64,000 nucleotides of DNA from DASZVB01 sp035545855 (GTDB taxonomy: Bacteria; Myxococcota_A; Polyangia; Polyangiales; Polyangiaceae): contig DASZXK010000147.1 in the NCBI GenBank assembly GCA_035545855.1, forward strand, positions 10,596-74,595, read 5' to 3'. This document shows positions 33,088 through 42,698 of this stretch, piece after piece (within the stretch, counting starts at the first letter, position 1; each line of letters begins with the position of its first letter). Both the position numbers and the translations under genes were made by a program. Under the pieces are notes generated by a model. It saw only the letters and a program-made list of their open reading frames with translations. It did not search any database and had not been told where the DNA came from.

Positions 33088-33861
33088 TCAGAAGGTTCTG
33101 GAAAGGAGCGCCGCGGCTCGCTTCCGGACGAGCGCCGTGGCCCCGTGCTCCGCGAGCCGCTGCACCACGGCGCGGAATTCCGCGGCGCGACCATGGGCGA
33201 TCCAGAGCTCTGCGCGAGCGAGCTCGGCTGCGTCGCGGGTCGCCCCGTCCGAGCTACGAGCGAGCGCGACGAGGTGTCGGTCCGCCTCGGCAATCTCTCC
33301 GTGAGAGAGGGCACGCGAGACGCGTTGCCACGGGCCGTCGGCATCGGAGTCGCCGGCAGCCGAGCCCTCGCCCCCTCTTCGAACTTCCAGGGGAGCTTCT
33401 CGCCCCACGAAAGCAGCGGACGGAACGACGCCAGGCGTGGCCTCGGACGTCACTGGCTCGCGACGCGGAGGGACGGGCGCAGCCTCGAACGTCACTGGCT
33501 CGCGAGGCGGAGGGGCGGGTGCGGGCTCGGCGGCGCTCGGCCGAGGAGCGGGGTGGAAGGCGCGGGGCAGGGTCGCCGCGACCGGCACCGGCGCGGGAAG
33601 GATCGCTCGGCGCTCATGCCGCGTTTCGAACCGGTGCGCGACGAACGCCGCCGAGGCGAGCACGACGACGCCCAGCACGAAGCCCTGAACGAGCGCCGCG
33701 ACGAGGAGCTTGTTTCCGGGCCCGCGAGTGACCACGCGCCGACGGAGCGACCGCATCCGGGCTTCGTGGATCTCTTCGTCTCGCGGCATGGCCGCGCGAT
33801 GGACGCTCACGAGCCGCCGAAGACGCTCACGCTCGATGGCCGAAGGCGCGGTGTCCGTCAC
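33088..33861 (-). CDS. Membrane protein, candidate anti-sigma factor
   Basis: The protein has a short cytoplasmic N-terminus, one transmembrane helix (LLVAALVQGFVLGVVVLASAAF, about residues 52-75) and a periplasmic part of 180 residues. The periplasmic part holds a Pro-rich duplicated segment (REPVTFEAAP and REPVTSEATP) and a helical end (ELARAELWIAHGRAAEF). No zinc-binding anti-sigma motif is present. The ATG overlaps the sigma factor stop by four bases (ATGA), the usual coupling of sigma and anti-sigma genes. That role is inferred from position and topology. Confidence 0.65.
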   Translation of the reverse strand: MTDTAPSAIERERLRRLVSVHRAAMPRDEEIHEARMRSLRRRVVTRGPGNKLLVAALVQGFVLGVVVLASAAFVAHRFETRHERRAILPAPVPVAATLPRAFHPAPRPSAAEPAPAPPPREPVTFEAAPVPPRREPVTSEATPGVVPSAAFVGREAPLEVRRGGEGSAAGDSDADGPWQRVSRALSHGEIAEADRHLVALARSSDGATRDAAELARAELWIAHGRAAEFRAVVQRLAEHGATALVRKRAAALLSRTF

Positions 33862-34502
33862 GAGCGGCTCCCTCGAGCACAGGCGTCTTCGCCGAAGTAC
33901 GGATCGCGAGCGAGCAGAGCCGCGAGATCTCGACGGCCGTCGCGGAGCCGGGAGCGCACGGTGGTTTCGTTGGCGCCCGTGATCGCCGCAATCTCCGAGA
34001 TTTCGAGCTCTTCGAGATCGCGCAGGACGACCGCTGCTCGACGCTTCGTGGACAGCCGGTCGAGCGCGGCGTGGAGGCGTCGCGCCCGCTCTTCGCGGAC
34101 GAGAGCCGTGCAGGCATCGGTGCCGGGGTCGGAAGGCTCCCGAACGGGCGGCTCGTAGGAGAAGCGCGCGAAGAAGCGCCGGAGCGTGCGGCGATGCCTG
34201 AGAAGCGTCCGATAGCAGATCGCGTACGTCCAGGTGGAAAGCTCCGAACGGCCGGAGAACGAGGGGAGCGCCCGGAGCGCCTGCTCTGCGGCGGCCTGGA
34301 CCAGGTCGTCGAAGTCCCGCTGGTGGCGGCCGTAGAGCGAGTGCATCTGGCGATAGACGAGGTGGAAGACGCCCTCCTCGGCTGAACGGGCATCGGGCTT
34401 CGCCGGTGCTCCTTCCACGGCGGACGGAGACGCGCCCACGGGCTCGCCCACTCCGGAGGACGCGAGGGCTCGGCTCACGTGCGCCACCGCTTCAGGGTGC
34501 AC
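33858..34502 (-). CDS. RNA polymerase sigma factor, ECF-like
   Basis: The protein has 214 residues. Region 2 reads RDFDDLVQAAAEQALRAL and STWTYAICYRTLLRHRR, and region 4 reads LDRLSTKRRAAVVLRDLEELEISEIAAITGANETTVRSRLRDGRRD. The region 2 to region 4 spacing is normal for the ECF class. The N-terminus has a 40-residue Ala/Glu extension. The gene is followed by a coupled single-pass membrane protein and faces an exported-protein gene 101 bases away on the other strand, so the intergenic region may hold the promoters it controls. The start is GTG at 34502. Confidence 0.88.
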   Translation of the reverse strand: MHPEAVAHVSRALASSGVGEPVGASPSAVEGAPAKPDARSAEEGVFHLVYRQMHSLYGRHQRDFDDLVQAAAEQALRALPSFSGRSELSTWTYAICYRTLLRHRRTLRRFFARFSYEPPVREPSDPGTDACTALVREERARRLHAALDRLSTKRRAAVVLRDLEELEISEIAAITGANETTVRSRLRDGRRDLAALLARDPYFGEDACARGSRS

Positions 34503-34603
34503 CAGGGGTGGGTGCCCGGTCGGGTCTTTTTGTGCGGTCGGGACCGCTGGATTCGACGGGGCGCTTCGCGGAACGGGCCACGCCTGGGCTAGTGTCCTCG
34601 CCG

Positions 34604-35551
34604 ATGTGGCGGAGGATCGGCGCTGGTTTCGTGGCGTTCGGCGTCGCGACGAGCCCTGCGCCGGCCCACGCCGATGGCGGGTCGCCGATCGTGTCGGTCG
34701 AGTGCCCGGAGCTCGACCCGGAGGTCGCTGCGGCCCTGAAGGCGCGCGCTCAGGCCGACCTCCTCGTTCGGCAGATCAACGGCATTCTCCTGGTCTCCTG
34801 CGGAGACGGGACGACGTTGACGTTCACGCCGGCGGACGGCCCGTCTCGTACCGCGGCGGTGCCCGTGAACGCGGCGGAGAAGGGGGCCGTCGACGCAGTC
34901 CTCGAGACGCTGGACGCGATCTTGCGGGCGCCGGAGACGCCGGCGCCTCCCGCGGAACCTCCCACGGCGCCACCGGCGGCGCCGCCACGCCCCGACCCGG
35001 TTCCAGAACCGGAACCCGGACCGGAAGCACCCGTGCGCCCCTTGCCGAGGGACGACTCCGAACGACCGGTGTTCCTCGTCGCAGCCGGGGCCTTCGCCGA
35101 GCTCTGGTCGCGCGAAATCGGCGGCGCGCTCGGCCCACGAGCCCGCGGCGTCCTCCGCATGCCCTCCGGGTTCGGGCTCGTGGCGGGCGGTGCGGCGCTG
35201 TTCACGCCCGCCCGCGCCGCCGGCGTCTCGGCGCGCCTCGTCCAGCTCTTCGCCGGCGGAGAGCGCTGGTTCGGCCGGGACGAACGAGTCGAGGTCGGTG
35301 TGACACTCGGCGCCGATCTCCTCCATACGTCGGAAGGCGGGGCCGTCCCGGAGACCGCCGATCACGTCGCCTTCGCGGGCGACCTGCACGGAGCGATGGT
35401 CGTCTTCCCGGCGCCGCTGTCCCTGTCCGTCGGCCTCCACGGCGTGGTGCACCCGGGTCCGGTGCGCGTGCAGCTCGGCGAGACCGAGGTCTTCCGGATC
35501 CCGACCGTGACGGTTGGAGTCTCGCTCGACGGCGTGCTCGGACCCTTTTGA
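34604..35551 (+). CDS. Exported protein with Pro-rich linker
   Basis: The signal peptide MWRRIGAGFVAFGVATSPAPAHA is probably cut after AHA. Residues 24-110 form a small alpha/beta segment (VECPELDPEVAAALKARAQADLLVRQ) with a Cys-containing strand. A long Pro/Glu linker (PPAEPPTAPPAAPPRPD) follows. The C-terminal 170 residues are Gly-rich alternating strands ending in VSLDGVLGPF, with a terminal Phe typical of an outer-membrane barrel. It is transcribed divergently from the sigma factor gene and four bases before the next gene. An envelope-associated protein is inferred; the role is unknown. Confidence 0.65.
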   Translation: MWRRIGAGFVAFGVATSPAPAHADGGSPIVSVECPELDPEVAAALKARAQADLLVRQINGILLVSCGDGTTLTFTPADGPSRTAAVPVNAAEKGAVDAVLETLDAILRAPETPAPPAEPPTAPPAAPPRPDPVPEPEPGPEAPVRPLPRDDSERPVFLVAAGAFAELWSREIGGALGPRARGVLRMPSGFGLVAGGAALFTPARAAGVSARLVQLFAGGERWFGRDERVEVGVTLGADLLHTSEGGAVPETADHVAFAGDLHGAMVVFPAPLSLSVGLHGVVHPGPVRVQLGETEVFRIPTVTVGVSLDGVLGPF

Positions 35552-35554
35552 CGA

Positions 35555-37009
35555 ATGGAGCGCTCGGATCACACCGCTCCGGTCACTCAACCCGACGTGA
35601 CCGCGTCACGCGCAGTGAGGAGGGGGATCGGAGTCCTCGGCGCCCTCCTGGTGGTCGGCAACGCCCACGCGCACGGTGGCTTCCCGAGAGCCCAGCGAAT
35701 CCTGGTCGAGCCAGGAAATCCCGCGCACGTCGTCGTCGGCACGGACTTCGCGGGCTTCTTCTCGACGACGGACGGCGGGCAAACCTGGCAATACGTCTGC
35801 GCGGAGGCCTACGGCATGGATTCGCTTTCCGCCGCCTCCACGCCGCTCGGCTTGCCGGCGGGTGGTCCCCTCCTGATCGTCGCCGGGTTCCATGGCCTCG
35901 ACCGGATGTCCGACGTTTGCGACGTCGCGACCGTCGCGTTCGGCGCCGCAGCCGGGAACCAGTACGTCATGGATGTCGGCCCGCTGCCCCCCGACGCGGA
36001 AGGGTTCATGGCAAGTCCGTTGAACACCCAGACTCCATCCCTCTGGCGCTTTGGCACGGACACGCCCGTCGCTCGGCTTCCCGACGGAGTCCTGGCGTCG
36101 TCGTTTTTCGCCGCGACCCGAGACATCCGATATGTGGCGGGAGCCCGGCTCGGCGACGGAGGCACGGCACGTATAGTTTTCTTCGCCTCCACTGACGGCG
36201 GCGCTCACTGGCTGGAAACGCCGGTGCCCGTGGCCCCCTCGGCCGCCCCGCGAATCGTCGGCGTCGACCCCCGGACTCCCAATCGTGTGTTCCTGACGAC
36301 GACGGAGCCCGTCGAGATCGGCAGCACGTCCCTTGCCACGCTCTGGGTGTCCGAGAACGCCGGTCAGAGCTGGACGGAGCGGTATTCGAGCCCCGACGCG
36401 CTGCCCGGCTTCGCCGTGTCGCCCGACGGAACCTCTTTCGTGTTCGGCGGCCCGTCCGCTCACCTGCTCGGCATGACGTTCACCGACGCCACGTCGCCCG
36501 ACGTGCCCCCGCATCTCGTTTCGGATCGGCGCGTCTGGGGGCTCACCTGGACGGAAGATGCCCTCTATGCCGGCACGGACGAGTTCGGTCCCGCGGGTTC
36601 GAAGGACGTGACGGTCTCCGTGTCGCACGACGGCGGCCGGACCTTCGCCCCGTTCTTCTCGATCTGCGACTTGAAGGCACCGGCGTGTCCGGCGGGCTCG
36701 ACGGTCGCGGCCCAGTGCGACGGCGCGTTCCAGAACCTGACGGTCGACATCCTCAGCAGCCAGCGGTGCGCCGACCACCGCGCTCGGGCTGCCGAAAGTG
36801 GCGACGGCAGTCTTCCGACGGTCGCGCCCGGAGGCGGTTCTTCGACGTCGGATGCCGGGCAACCCACGAACGCCGATCGACCGCTGCGCATCGTGGCGGG
36901 CTGCTCGCTCGGTGCGCGGCGCGCGCCTCGGGGATCCCTCGTCGAATGGCTGATCGGCGCAGCGTTCGTCTTTGCCAGAGGACGGGACCGGCGCGGGCGC
37001 CGGAGCTGA
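35555..37009 (+). CDS. Secreted beta-propeller (BNR/Asp-box) protein with MYXO-CTERM tail
   Basis: A signal peptide (GIGVLGALLVVGNAHAHG) is followed by Asp-box repeats of the sialidase/YCF48 type, seen as STTDGGQTWQY, ASTDGGAHWLE, SENAGQSWTE and SHDGGRTFAPF, so a beta-propeller is expected. After a Gly/Ser linker the protein ends with CSLGARRAP (Cys450), a hydrophobic helix SLVEWLIGAAFVFA and RGRDRRGRRS. That is the form of a MYXO-CTERM signal, which a myxosortase cuts before surface attachment. The glycan or enzyme role of the propeller is not determined; no catalytic set is visible. It begins four bases after the preceding gene. Confidence 0.8.
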   Translation: MERSDHTAPVTQPDVTASRAVRRGIGVLGALLVVGNAHAHGGFPRAQRILVEPGNPAHVVVGTDFAGFFSTTDGGQTWQYVCAEAYGMDSLSAASTPLGLPAGGPLLIVAGFHGLDRMSDVCDVATVAFGAAAGNQYVMDVGPLPPDAEGFMASPLNTQTPSLWRFGTDTPVARLPDGVLASSFFAATRDIRYVAGARLGDGGTARIVFFASTDGGAHWLETPVPVAPSAAPRIVGVDPRTPNRVFLTTTEPVEIGSTSLATLWVSENAGQSWTERYSSPDALPGFAVSPDGTSFVFGGPSAHLLGMTFTDATSPDVPPHLVSDRRVWGLTWTEDALYAGTDEFGPAGSKDVTVSVSHDGGRTFAPFFSICDLKAPACPAGSTVAAQCDGAFQNLTVDILSSQRCADHRARAAESGDGSLPTVAPGGGSSTSDAGQPTNADRPLRIVAGCSLGARRAPRGSLVEWLIGAAFVFARGRDRRGRRS

Positions 37010-37048
37010 AGCGACGGTCCCGGAGCTCGCCGCTGCGCCCGCCGCGCG

Positions 37049-38722
37049 TCACCCTCGGACGACGCTCGACAGGAACAGCTCGATCGCGTCGCCGCCGCGG
37101 TAAGAATCCCGTCGGAGATCGCCCACGACCGACACGGGGCCTTCGAGCGTCGCGTATTCGGACGCCATCCCCACGCCGAAGCACCCGAGGCGATGGCCGT
37201 CCGCGAGGAGGACCTCGAGGCGGAGGTGTCCGCCGCGGAGCTCGCGGGCCGCCGCGACCGTCCCGGACACCCGGAGCTTCGGGAGCGGGTTCCCCTGCCC
37301 GCACGGTTCGAGACGCTCGAAGTCTCGGAGCACGCGGAGCGGATCGTCTCTTCCGGACAGCGGGAGAGCATCGGCGAGCGGATCCGGGGCGGACTCTCCA
37401 CGGACCGCGTCCACCGCGCTCTCGAACGCGGCGCGGAGCTCCGCGAGTCGCGCGATGGGAACCTCGAGGCCGGCCGCCGCCTGGTGCCCGCCGAAACGCG
37501 TGAGGAGACTCGCCGTGCGCGACAGCGCGTCGAAGAGACGCGCGCCCTTCGGCCCCCGGACGGAGCCGCGTCCCTCGCCGTTCTCGAAGCCGACGACCAC
37601 GACGGGGCGCGCGTACCTGTCCGCGAGCTTCCCGGCGACGATCCCGACGATGCCGCTTCCCCACCCTTCCCGCCCGACGACGATGGCGGAGCGCTCCGAG
37701 TACCCCTCGCGCTCGATCTCCTCGACCGCCTGCGCGAAGATCTCCGCCTGGAGGGCCTTCCGCCGTTCCGAGAGGCTCTCGAGAGACGCCGCGATCTGGC
37801 GCGCCGTCTCTGCGTCGCGAGCGAGGAGGAGCTCGAGGGCGAGGACCGGCGAGCCGAGCCGCCCCGGAGCGTTCAGACGCGGGGCGAGCGTGAACGCGAC
37901 GTCGCGCGCCGACGGACGGCGCGTGCGGTCGAGCATCGTGACCTCGACGAGAGCGGCGATCCCGGGGCGCATCCCCGAGATCAGGTGGTCGAGCCCCGCG
38001 CGGACGAGGGTGCGATTGTCGCCGTCGAGGGGCGCGACGTCCGCGATGGTGCCGATCGCGACGAGGTCGAGCCACCGGCGGACGTCGAGCGGTCTCCCGA
38101 GCGCGCTTCGGACCGCCGCCGCGAGCGAGAGCGCGAGGCCGCAGGAAGCGAGCCCCTTGTACGGAAATCCGCACTCCGGGCGGTGCGGATTCAGGAACGC
38201 GACGGCCGGAAGCGGCTCCGCCGGCACGAGGTGGTGGTCGATGACCACGGTGTCGATGCCGCGCTCCTTGAGCCGCGCGATGGAGACGTGATCGGAAGAT
38301 CCGCAGTCACACGTGACGAGGAGCTTCGCTCCGCACCCGAGCACGCGCTCCGCCGCGGCGGCGGACAGCCCGTAGCCGCCCTCGAAACGGCTCGCGAGGA
38401 GCGGCACGGCCGTCCCGCCGAGGGCGCGGAGGAACTCCGTCACGATCGCGGCCGACGTGATGCCGTCGCAGTCGTAGTCGCCGAACACGGCGATCGTCTC
38501 GCCGCTCCGGACGGCTCGGGCGATGCGATCGGCGGCCGGGCCTCGGTCCACCATCGCGGACGGGTCGGTCAGGTGCGCGAGCTTCGGGTCCAGGTAGCGA
38601 CGCGTCGCGTCCGTGTCCCCATGGCCCAGACGGATGAGCCACGCGGCCACCGTCTCCGTGACGGAGAGGGCGCGCGCGAGGCGCTCGACTTCCGGCGACG
38701 AGGGCGACGCCGGGCCGCTCAC
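37049..38722 (-). CDS. recJ: Single-stranded-DNA-specific exonuclease RecJ
   Basis: RecJ degrades single-stranded DNA 5' to 3' in recombination and mismatch repair. The 557 residues carry the DHH phosphoesterase motifs FGDYDCDG (residues 80-87), VIDHH (160-164) and, in the DHHA1 part, GREGWGSGIVGIVAGKL and RFGGHQAAAG. Length is normal. The GTG at 38722 overlaps the stop of secF by four bases, so the two are translated together, which is an odd coupling of DNA repair to protein export. Confidence 0.95.
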   Translation of the reverse strand: MSGPASPSSPEVERLARALSVTETVAAWLIRLGHGDTDATRRYLDPKLAHLTDPSAMVDRGPAADRIARAVRSGETIAVFGDYDCDGITSAAIVTEFLRALGGTAVPLLASRFEGGYGLSAAAAERVLGCGAKLLVTCDCGSSDHVSIARLKERGIDTVVIDHHLVPAEPLPAVAFLNPHRPECGFPYKGLASCGLALSLAAAVRSALGRPLDVRRWLDLVAIGTIADVAPLDGDNRTLVRAGLDHLISGMRPGIAALVEVTMLDRTRRPSARDVAFTLAPRLNAPGRLGSPVLALELLLARDAETARQIAASLESLSERRKALQAEIFAQAVEEIEREGYSERSAIVVGREGWGSGIVGIVAGKLADRYARPVVVVGFENGEGRGSVRGPKGARLFDALSRTASLLTRFGGHQAAAGLEVPIARLAELRAAFESAVDAVRGESAPDPLADALPLSGRDDPLRVLRDFERLEPCGQGNPLPKLRVSGTVAAARELRGGHLRLEVLLADGHRLGCFGVGMASEYATLEGPVSVVGDLRRDSYRGGDAIELFLSSVVRG

Positions 38723-39954
38723 ACCACCGCCGCGGCCTTCTTCTTCCGGGGGCGCGCCTTGGCGGAGGCCCCGCTCTGGCGACCGCCCTTGTTGAAGAAG
38801 CGACGATCGAGCCACCAGGTGAGCGGGAGCGCGACGTAGACGGAGGAGTACGTGCCGAGCACGACGCCCACGATGAGCGCGAGCGAGAAGTCCTTCAGGG
38901 GGCCGGTGCCCCAGATGAAGAACGCGAGGAGGCTCATCACGACCGTGGAGCTCGTGAGGATCGTCCGTCCGAGCATCTCGGAGATGCTCGTGTTGATGAT
39001 CGACTCGAAGGTCGCGCCACGGAGGAGCCCGAAGTTTTCGCGGACCCGGTCGTAGACGATGACCGTGTCGTTCACGGAGTAGCCGACGATGGTGAGGATC
39101 GCGGCGACCGTCGTCAGGTTGATCTCGCGGTGGAGCGCGACGAGGATGCCCATCGTCGCGAGCGCGTCGTGCGCGAGCGAGATGACGGCGCCAGGAGCGA
39201 ACCGGAGGTCGAACCGGAGCGCGATGTAGACCATGATGAAGACCAGCGCGATCGCGATGCTCTTCAAGGCCGAATCCCGGAGCTGGGCACCTGCCTTCGG
39301 TCCGATCCACTCGACGCGGAGGGCGGTATCCGGAACGCGATCGTCACCGAGCTTCGCCCGGAGGCCGTCCAGGAGCTGGTCGCCCTTGCTCTTCACCTGG
39401 ATCTCGACCTTGTTGTCCCGCGCGTTCTGGACGACGACGCTGTTCTCGCCCTCACGGATCGCGATGCCCTTCACCCCGGCCACGCGGTCGCGGACCCACG
39501 CGAGGTCCGGCGTATTCCGGTAGCGGACGGCGATCTTGTCCCCGCCGGGGCTCACCTTGAGCTCCGTCCCCACGCGCTCGTCCGGGCACTCCGCCTGGGG
39601 CAGGCCTTCCCCGATGCAGAGGACCTTTGCGAGCTCCTTCTGCTTCTCCGCGCCGATGGTCGACACTTCCTGCACGCGGATGAGATAGCGATTTTGCGCG
39701 TTCGCCTCGGCGACACGGATGACGTCAGGGTGGGAGAAGCCGGCGGACTCGACCGCCCGTGCGATCTCGCCGGAGCCGGTCGCCTTCTTGAAGTCGACTT
39801 CGATCTCCGTGCCGCCCTTGAAGTCGGTCCCGAGCTCCGGGCCGGGCTTCACGAGGAGCACCGCCGCGACCACGGTCATCATCACGCTGATGAAGGCGAA
39901 GAGCCGCCGCTGGCCCATGAAGTCGTAGATCTTGCCGACGGGGAAGAGCTGCAT
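38719..39954 (-). CDS. secF: Protein translocase subunit SecF
   Basis: SecF with SecD pulls exported proteins through the Sec channel using the proton gradient. The 411 residues show MGQRRLFAFISV near the N-terminus, GTDFKGGTEIEVDF in the first periplasmic part, and the family block TIVGYSVNDTVIVYDRVREN. The C-terminus ends in TLILGV-like helices and an Ala/Lys-rich tail (RKKKAAAVV). It lies 13 bases after secD and overlaps recJ by four bases. Intact. Confidence 0.97.
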   Translation of the reverse strand: MQLFPVGKIYDFMGQRRLFAFISVMMTVVAAVLLVKPGPELGTDFKGGTEIEVDFKKATGSGEIARAVESAGFSHPDVIRVAEANAQNRYLIRVQEVSTIGAEKQKELAKVLCIGEGLPQAECPDERVGTELKVSPGGDKIAVRYRNTPDLAWVRDRVAGVKGIAIREGENSVVVQNARDNKVEIQVKSKGDQLLDGLRAKLGDDRVPDTALRVEWIGPKAGAQLRDSALKSIAIALVFIMVYIALRFDLRFAPGAVISLAHDALATMGILVALHREINLTTVAAILTIVGYSVNDTVIVYDRVRENFGLLRGATFESIINTSISEMLGRTILTSSTVVMSLLAFFIWGTGPLKDFSLALIVGVVLGTYSSVYVALPLTWWLDRRFFNKGGRQSGASAKARPRKKKAAAVV

Positions 39955-39967
39955 CTCTCGGATCTCC

Positions 39968-42073
39968 TCAGCCCACGTCGAGCTTCGCGGCGCGGTCCAG
40001 GTTGCGGACCCAGAAGTCGAACATGACGCGCGTCACGACGACGCCGGTGAAGATGCTCGCGATGACGCCGACGATGAGCGTGACTGCGAACCCCTTGATG
40101 GGGCCGGTTCCGAACTGAGCGAGCACGATGCCCGAGATGATGGCCGTCACGTGGCCGTCGATGATTGCGGACAAAGCGCGCGCGTAGCCGATTTCGACGG
40201 CCGTCCGCGGGCTCTTCCCGGACCGGAGCTCGTCCCGGATGCGCTCGTTGATGAGGACGTTCGAATCGACGCTCATGCCGATCGTGAGCGCGAGGCCGGC
40301 GATGCCCGGGAGCGTCATCGAGGCGTTGAAGGACGCCAAGACCGCGAGCTGGATGAAGAGGTTCATCGCGACGGCGATGTCCGCGATGAGCCCGGCGCGG
40401 TGGTAATAGAGGATCATGAAGAGGAGCACGAGGGTGCTCCCCGCGAGTGCTCCCTGAACGGCGAGGCGGATCGCGTCCCGCCCGAGGGAGGGACCGATGT
40501 GCTGCTCGTTGGAAGGCGTGATCGGCGCCGGGAGCGCGCCGGAGCGGAGGACGAGCTCGAGCTTCCGCGCGTCCCGGAGCTGGATCTCCGGGTCGTTCGA
40601 GCCGAGCGTGATCGTCGCGTGGCCGCCGGGGATCTTGCCCTGGATGACGGGGGCGCTCTCGACCCGCTTGTCCAGGATGATGGCGAACCGGCGCTTGACG
40701 TTCTCGCCCGTGATGCGCTCGAAGATGCGGCCACCCTGGTCCGTGAAGGTGAGCGCGACGTGCCACTGGCCGAAGGCGCCCTGGCTCTGATCCGGTACGG
40801 CCTGCGCGTCTCGGATGAGATCGCCCGTGATCTCGGCGCGGCCCTTCAGGAAGAACGTGCGCCAGCCGGCCTCCGACTGCTTCATCGTCTTCGGATCGGT
40901 GTCGTAGACGAGCTCGTAGCCGACCTCGCGATCGGGCGGGACGTCCAGCGTGCCTACCCACTCCTTCAGGCGGGCGAGGGTCTGCTTGCTGGTCTCCTTC
41001 TCACCGCGCTTGATGTACGCGTAGGTGCTGACCTTGCCCTTCGTCTCGCCGTTCTCGTCCTGACCGACCGAAACGCTCTCGCGCTCGAACCGGACGCCCT
41101 CGGGAAGGCTCTCCGCGGACGCGCTCTTCGCGATGGGACCGAAGAAGTCCGTGTCGTCGTCCAGCAGCTTGAACTCGAGACGCGCGGTCTGCCCGATGAT
41201 GTCCCGGATGTTCCGGAAGCTGGCTTCGTCCTCGCCCGGGACCTCGACGATGATGTCCTCGTCTCGCGTCGAGACGCTCGCCTCGCGGAGACCGAGCTCG
41301 TCGATGCGACGATTCACGATGTCCTTCGCCTGGCCGACGGCGCGCTCGCGGATCTGGCTCTCGACGCTGTCCTTGATGCGGAAATCGTAGGTCTTTCCGT
41401 CGCCCGAGCGGGAGAACGCGAGGTCTGCCCGGAAGTCGTCGAGGAACCGCGCGTCGACCTTGGTGGCGTCGGCGGCGTCCTTGAACTCCATGCGGATCTT
41501 CGCGACGTCGTCCCGGGGAGAGACGATGTTCACCTTCTCCCGGAGCTTCGTGTAGGCCGCTTCCGTCGGACGGCTGTCCCCCGAGTGAAGCCCGAAGGCC
41601 TTCGCGAGGTTCACCTGCATGTCCTCGTAGTAGCGGTCGCGCTTGTCCCGGATCGCCTCGCTGACGTCCACCGTGTAGACGAGGCGCAGACCGCCGCGGA
41701 GATCCAGGCCGGCGACGAGACGGAAGGAGACGTGCTCCTTCACGTACCGCGGACACGGGATCTTGCCGTCCGTCATCGCGTCGAGCGAGGGCCAGAGCGA
41801 CAGGAAGGCGAACGCGCCCGCGCTCATCACGATGCTGAAGCGGAAGCGGAAGTTCGCGTCCACGAAGCTGAGCCCGCCGACGAACCCCCACAGGGAAAGG
41901 ACGCCGAAGACCGCCATCGGCCAGAAGGCGTCGTAGTGGGCGGCGACGGCGGCCGACCCCGCGCAGAGCGCGCCGATGAAGAAGCCCACGCGACGGGCAC
42001 GGCGCGCGTAGCCCCAGGCGAGGAGCACGGCGGAAAAGCCCGCGAACGTATACTGGAGAACGGTGTCGACCAC
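39968..42073 (-). CDS. secD: Protein translocase subunit SecD
   Basis: The 701 residues contain LDLRGGLRLVYTVD near the N-terminus, the large periplasmic P1 region, and the C-terminal membrane domain with GLALTIGMSVDSNVLINERIRDELR and the final GVIASIFTGVVVTRVMF. This fits SecD, which acts with SecF in the membrane. The starting codon is GTG at 42073. It sits between yajC and secF in the standard order. The N-terminal 160 residues include extra membrane helices, as is common in the delta-proteobacterial group. Confidence 0.96.
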   Translation of the reverse strand: MVDTVLQYTFAGFSAVLLAWGYARRARRVGFFIGALCAGSAAVAAHYDAFWPMAVFGVLSLWGFVGGLSFVDANFRFRFSIVMSAGAFAFLSLWPSLDAMTDGKIPCPRYVKEHVSFRLVAGLDLRGGLRLVYTVDVSEAIRDKRDRYYEDMQVNLAKAFGLHSGDSRPTEAAYTKLREKVNIVSPRDDVAKIRMEFKDAADATKVDARFLDDFRADLAFSRSGDGKTYDFRIKDSVESQIRERAVGQAKDIVNRRIDELGLREASVSTRDEDIIVEVPGEDEASFRNIRDIIGQTARLEFKLLDDDTDFFGPIAKSASAESLPEGVRFERESVSVGQDENGETKGKVSTYAYIKRGEKETSKQTLARLKEWVGTLDVPPDREVGYELVYDTDPKTMKQSEAGWRTFFLKGRAEITGDLIRDAQAVPDQSQGAFGQWHVALTFTDQGGRIFERITGENVKRRFAIILDKRVESAPVIQGKIPGGHATITLGSNDPEIQLRDARKLELVLRSGALPAPITPSNEQHIGPSLGRDAIRLAVQGALAGSTLVLLFMILYYHRAGLIADIAVAMNLFIQLAVLASFNASMTLPGIAGLALTIGMSVDSNVLINERIRDELRSGKSPRTAVEIGYARALSAIIDGHVTAIISGIVLAQFGTGPIKGFAVTLIVGVIASIFTGVVVTRVMFDFWVRNLDRAAKLDVG

Positions 42074-42093
42074 GGATGACGAGCGGAGAACCC

Positions 42094-42522
42094 TCAGGCC
42101 TTCTTCTCGGAAGCGGGCTCCGCCTTCTCCTTCTTGTCGGATGCGTCGTCCGAGTCACGACCGATGAGGCTGGTGCGGAGCATCTGGACCTTCACGCCCG
42201 GAGCGATCTCCACCTTCACGTACTTGGGCTCGAGCTCCACGAGGCGGCCGACGAGGCCGCTCTGGCTGACGACTCGGTCCCCCTTCTTCAAGGAGGCGAC
42301 GAGAGCGTCTTGCTTCTTCTGCTGCGAACGCGTCGACCAGAAGAAGAAGACGAGCATGCCGACCAGGAGGAGCGGCATGAGCATGCCGAACGGTCCTCCC
42401 GGCGGTGGCTCGCCGCTCGGAGGCGCGTGATCTCTCGCCTGCACCTGAGGCGCCGGCTGAGCGGGACCTTCGCGCCCGGGAACGGGCGGAACAGCCTGAA
42501 AACCAATCACCGCGAAATCCAA
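42094..42522 (-). CDS. yajC: Preprotein translocase subunit YajC
   Basis: YajC joins SecDF in the accessory complex of the Sec translocon. The protein has an N-terminal Pro-rich leader, one transmembrane helix (GMLMPLLLVGMLVFFFW), then SQQKKQDALVASLKKGDRVVS and a short beta-rich domain with a Lys/Glu-rich tail. The frame is open to a TTG at 42570. A TTG at 42522 has GGAGG about five bases upstream and gives the more sensible N-terminus, so I use it; a GTG at 42510 is another candidate. Stop lies 20 bases before secD. Confidence 0.92.
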   Translation of the reverse strand: MDFAVIGFQAVPPVPGREGPAQPAPQVQARDHAPPSGEPPPGGPFGMLMPLLLVGMLVFFFWSTRSQQKKQDALVASLKKGDRVVSQSGLVGRLVELEPKYVKVEIAPGVKVQMLRTSLIGRDSDDASDKKEKAEPASEKKA

Positions 42523-42698
42523 GGCGCCTCCGAGGGGCGGGCTAATACCGGGTTTCCGGGGGCCGTGCAAGCGACCGACCGGCGGGAAATCCAGGGTTCT
42601 CCTGAGGGGGAACAGGCGCGCAGCACGCCGCAGGCCGGCGCGTCGGAGGACGGGGCTCGACGTTCCTCGCCGATCGGAGGGAACCGCCGAAACCCGAT

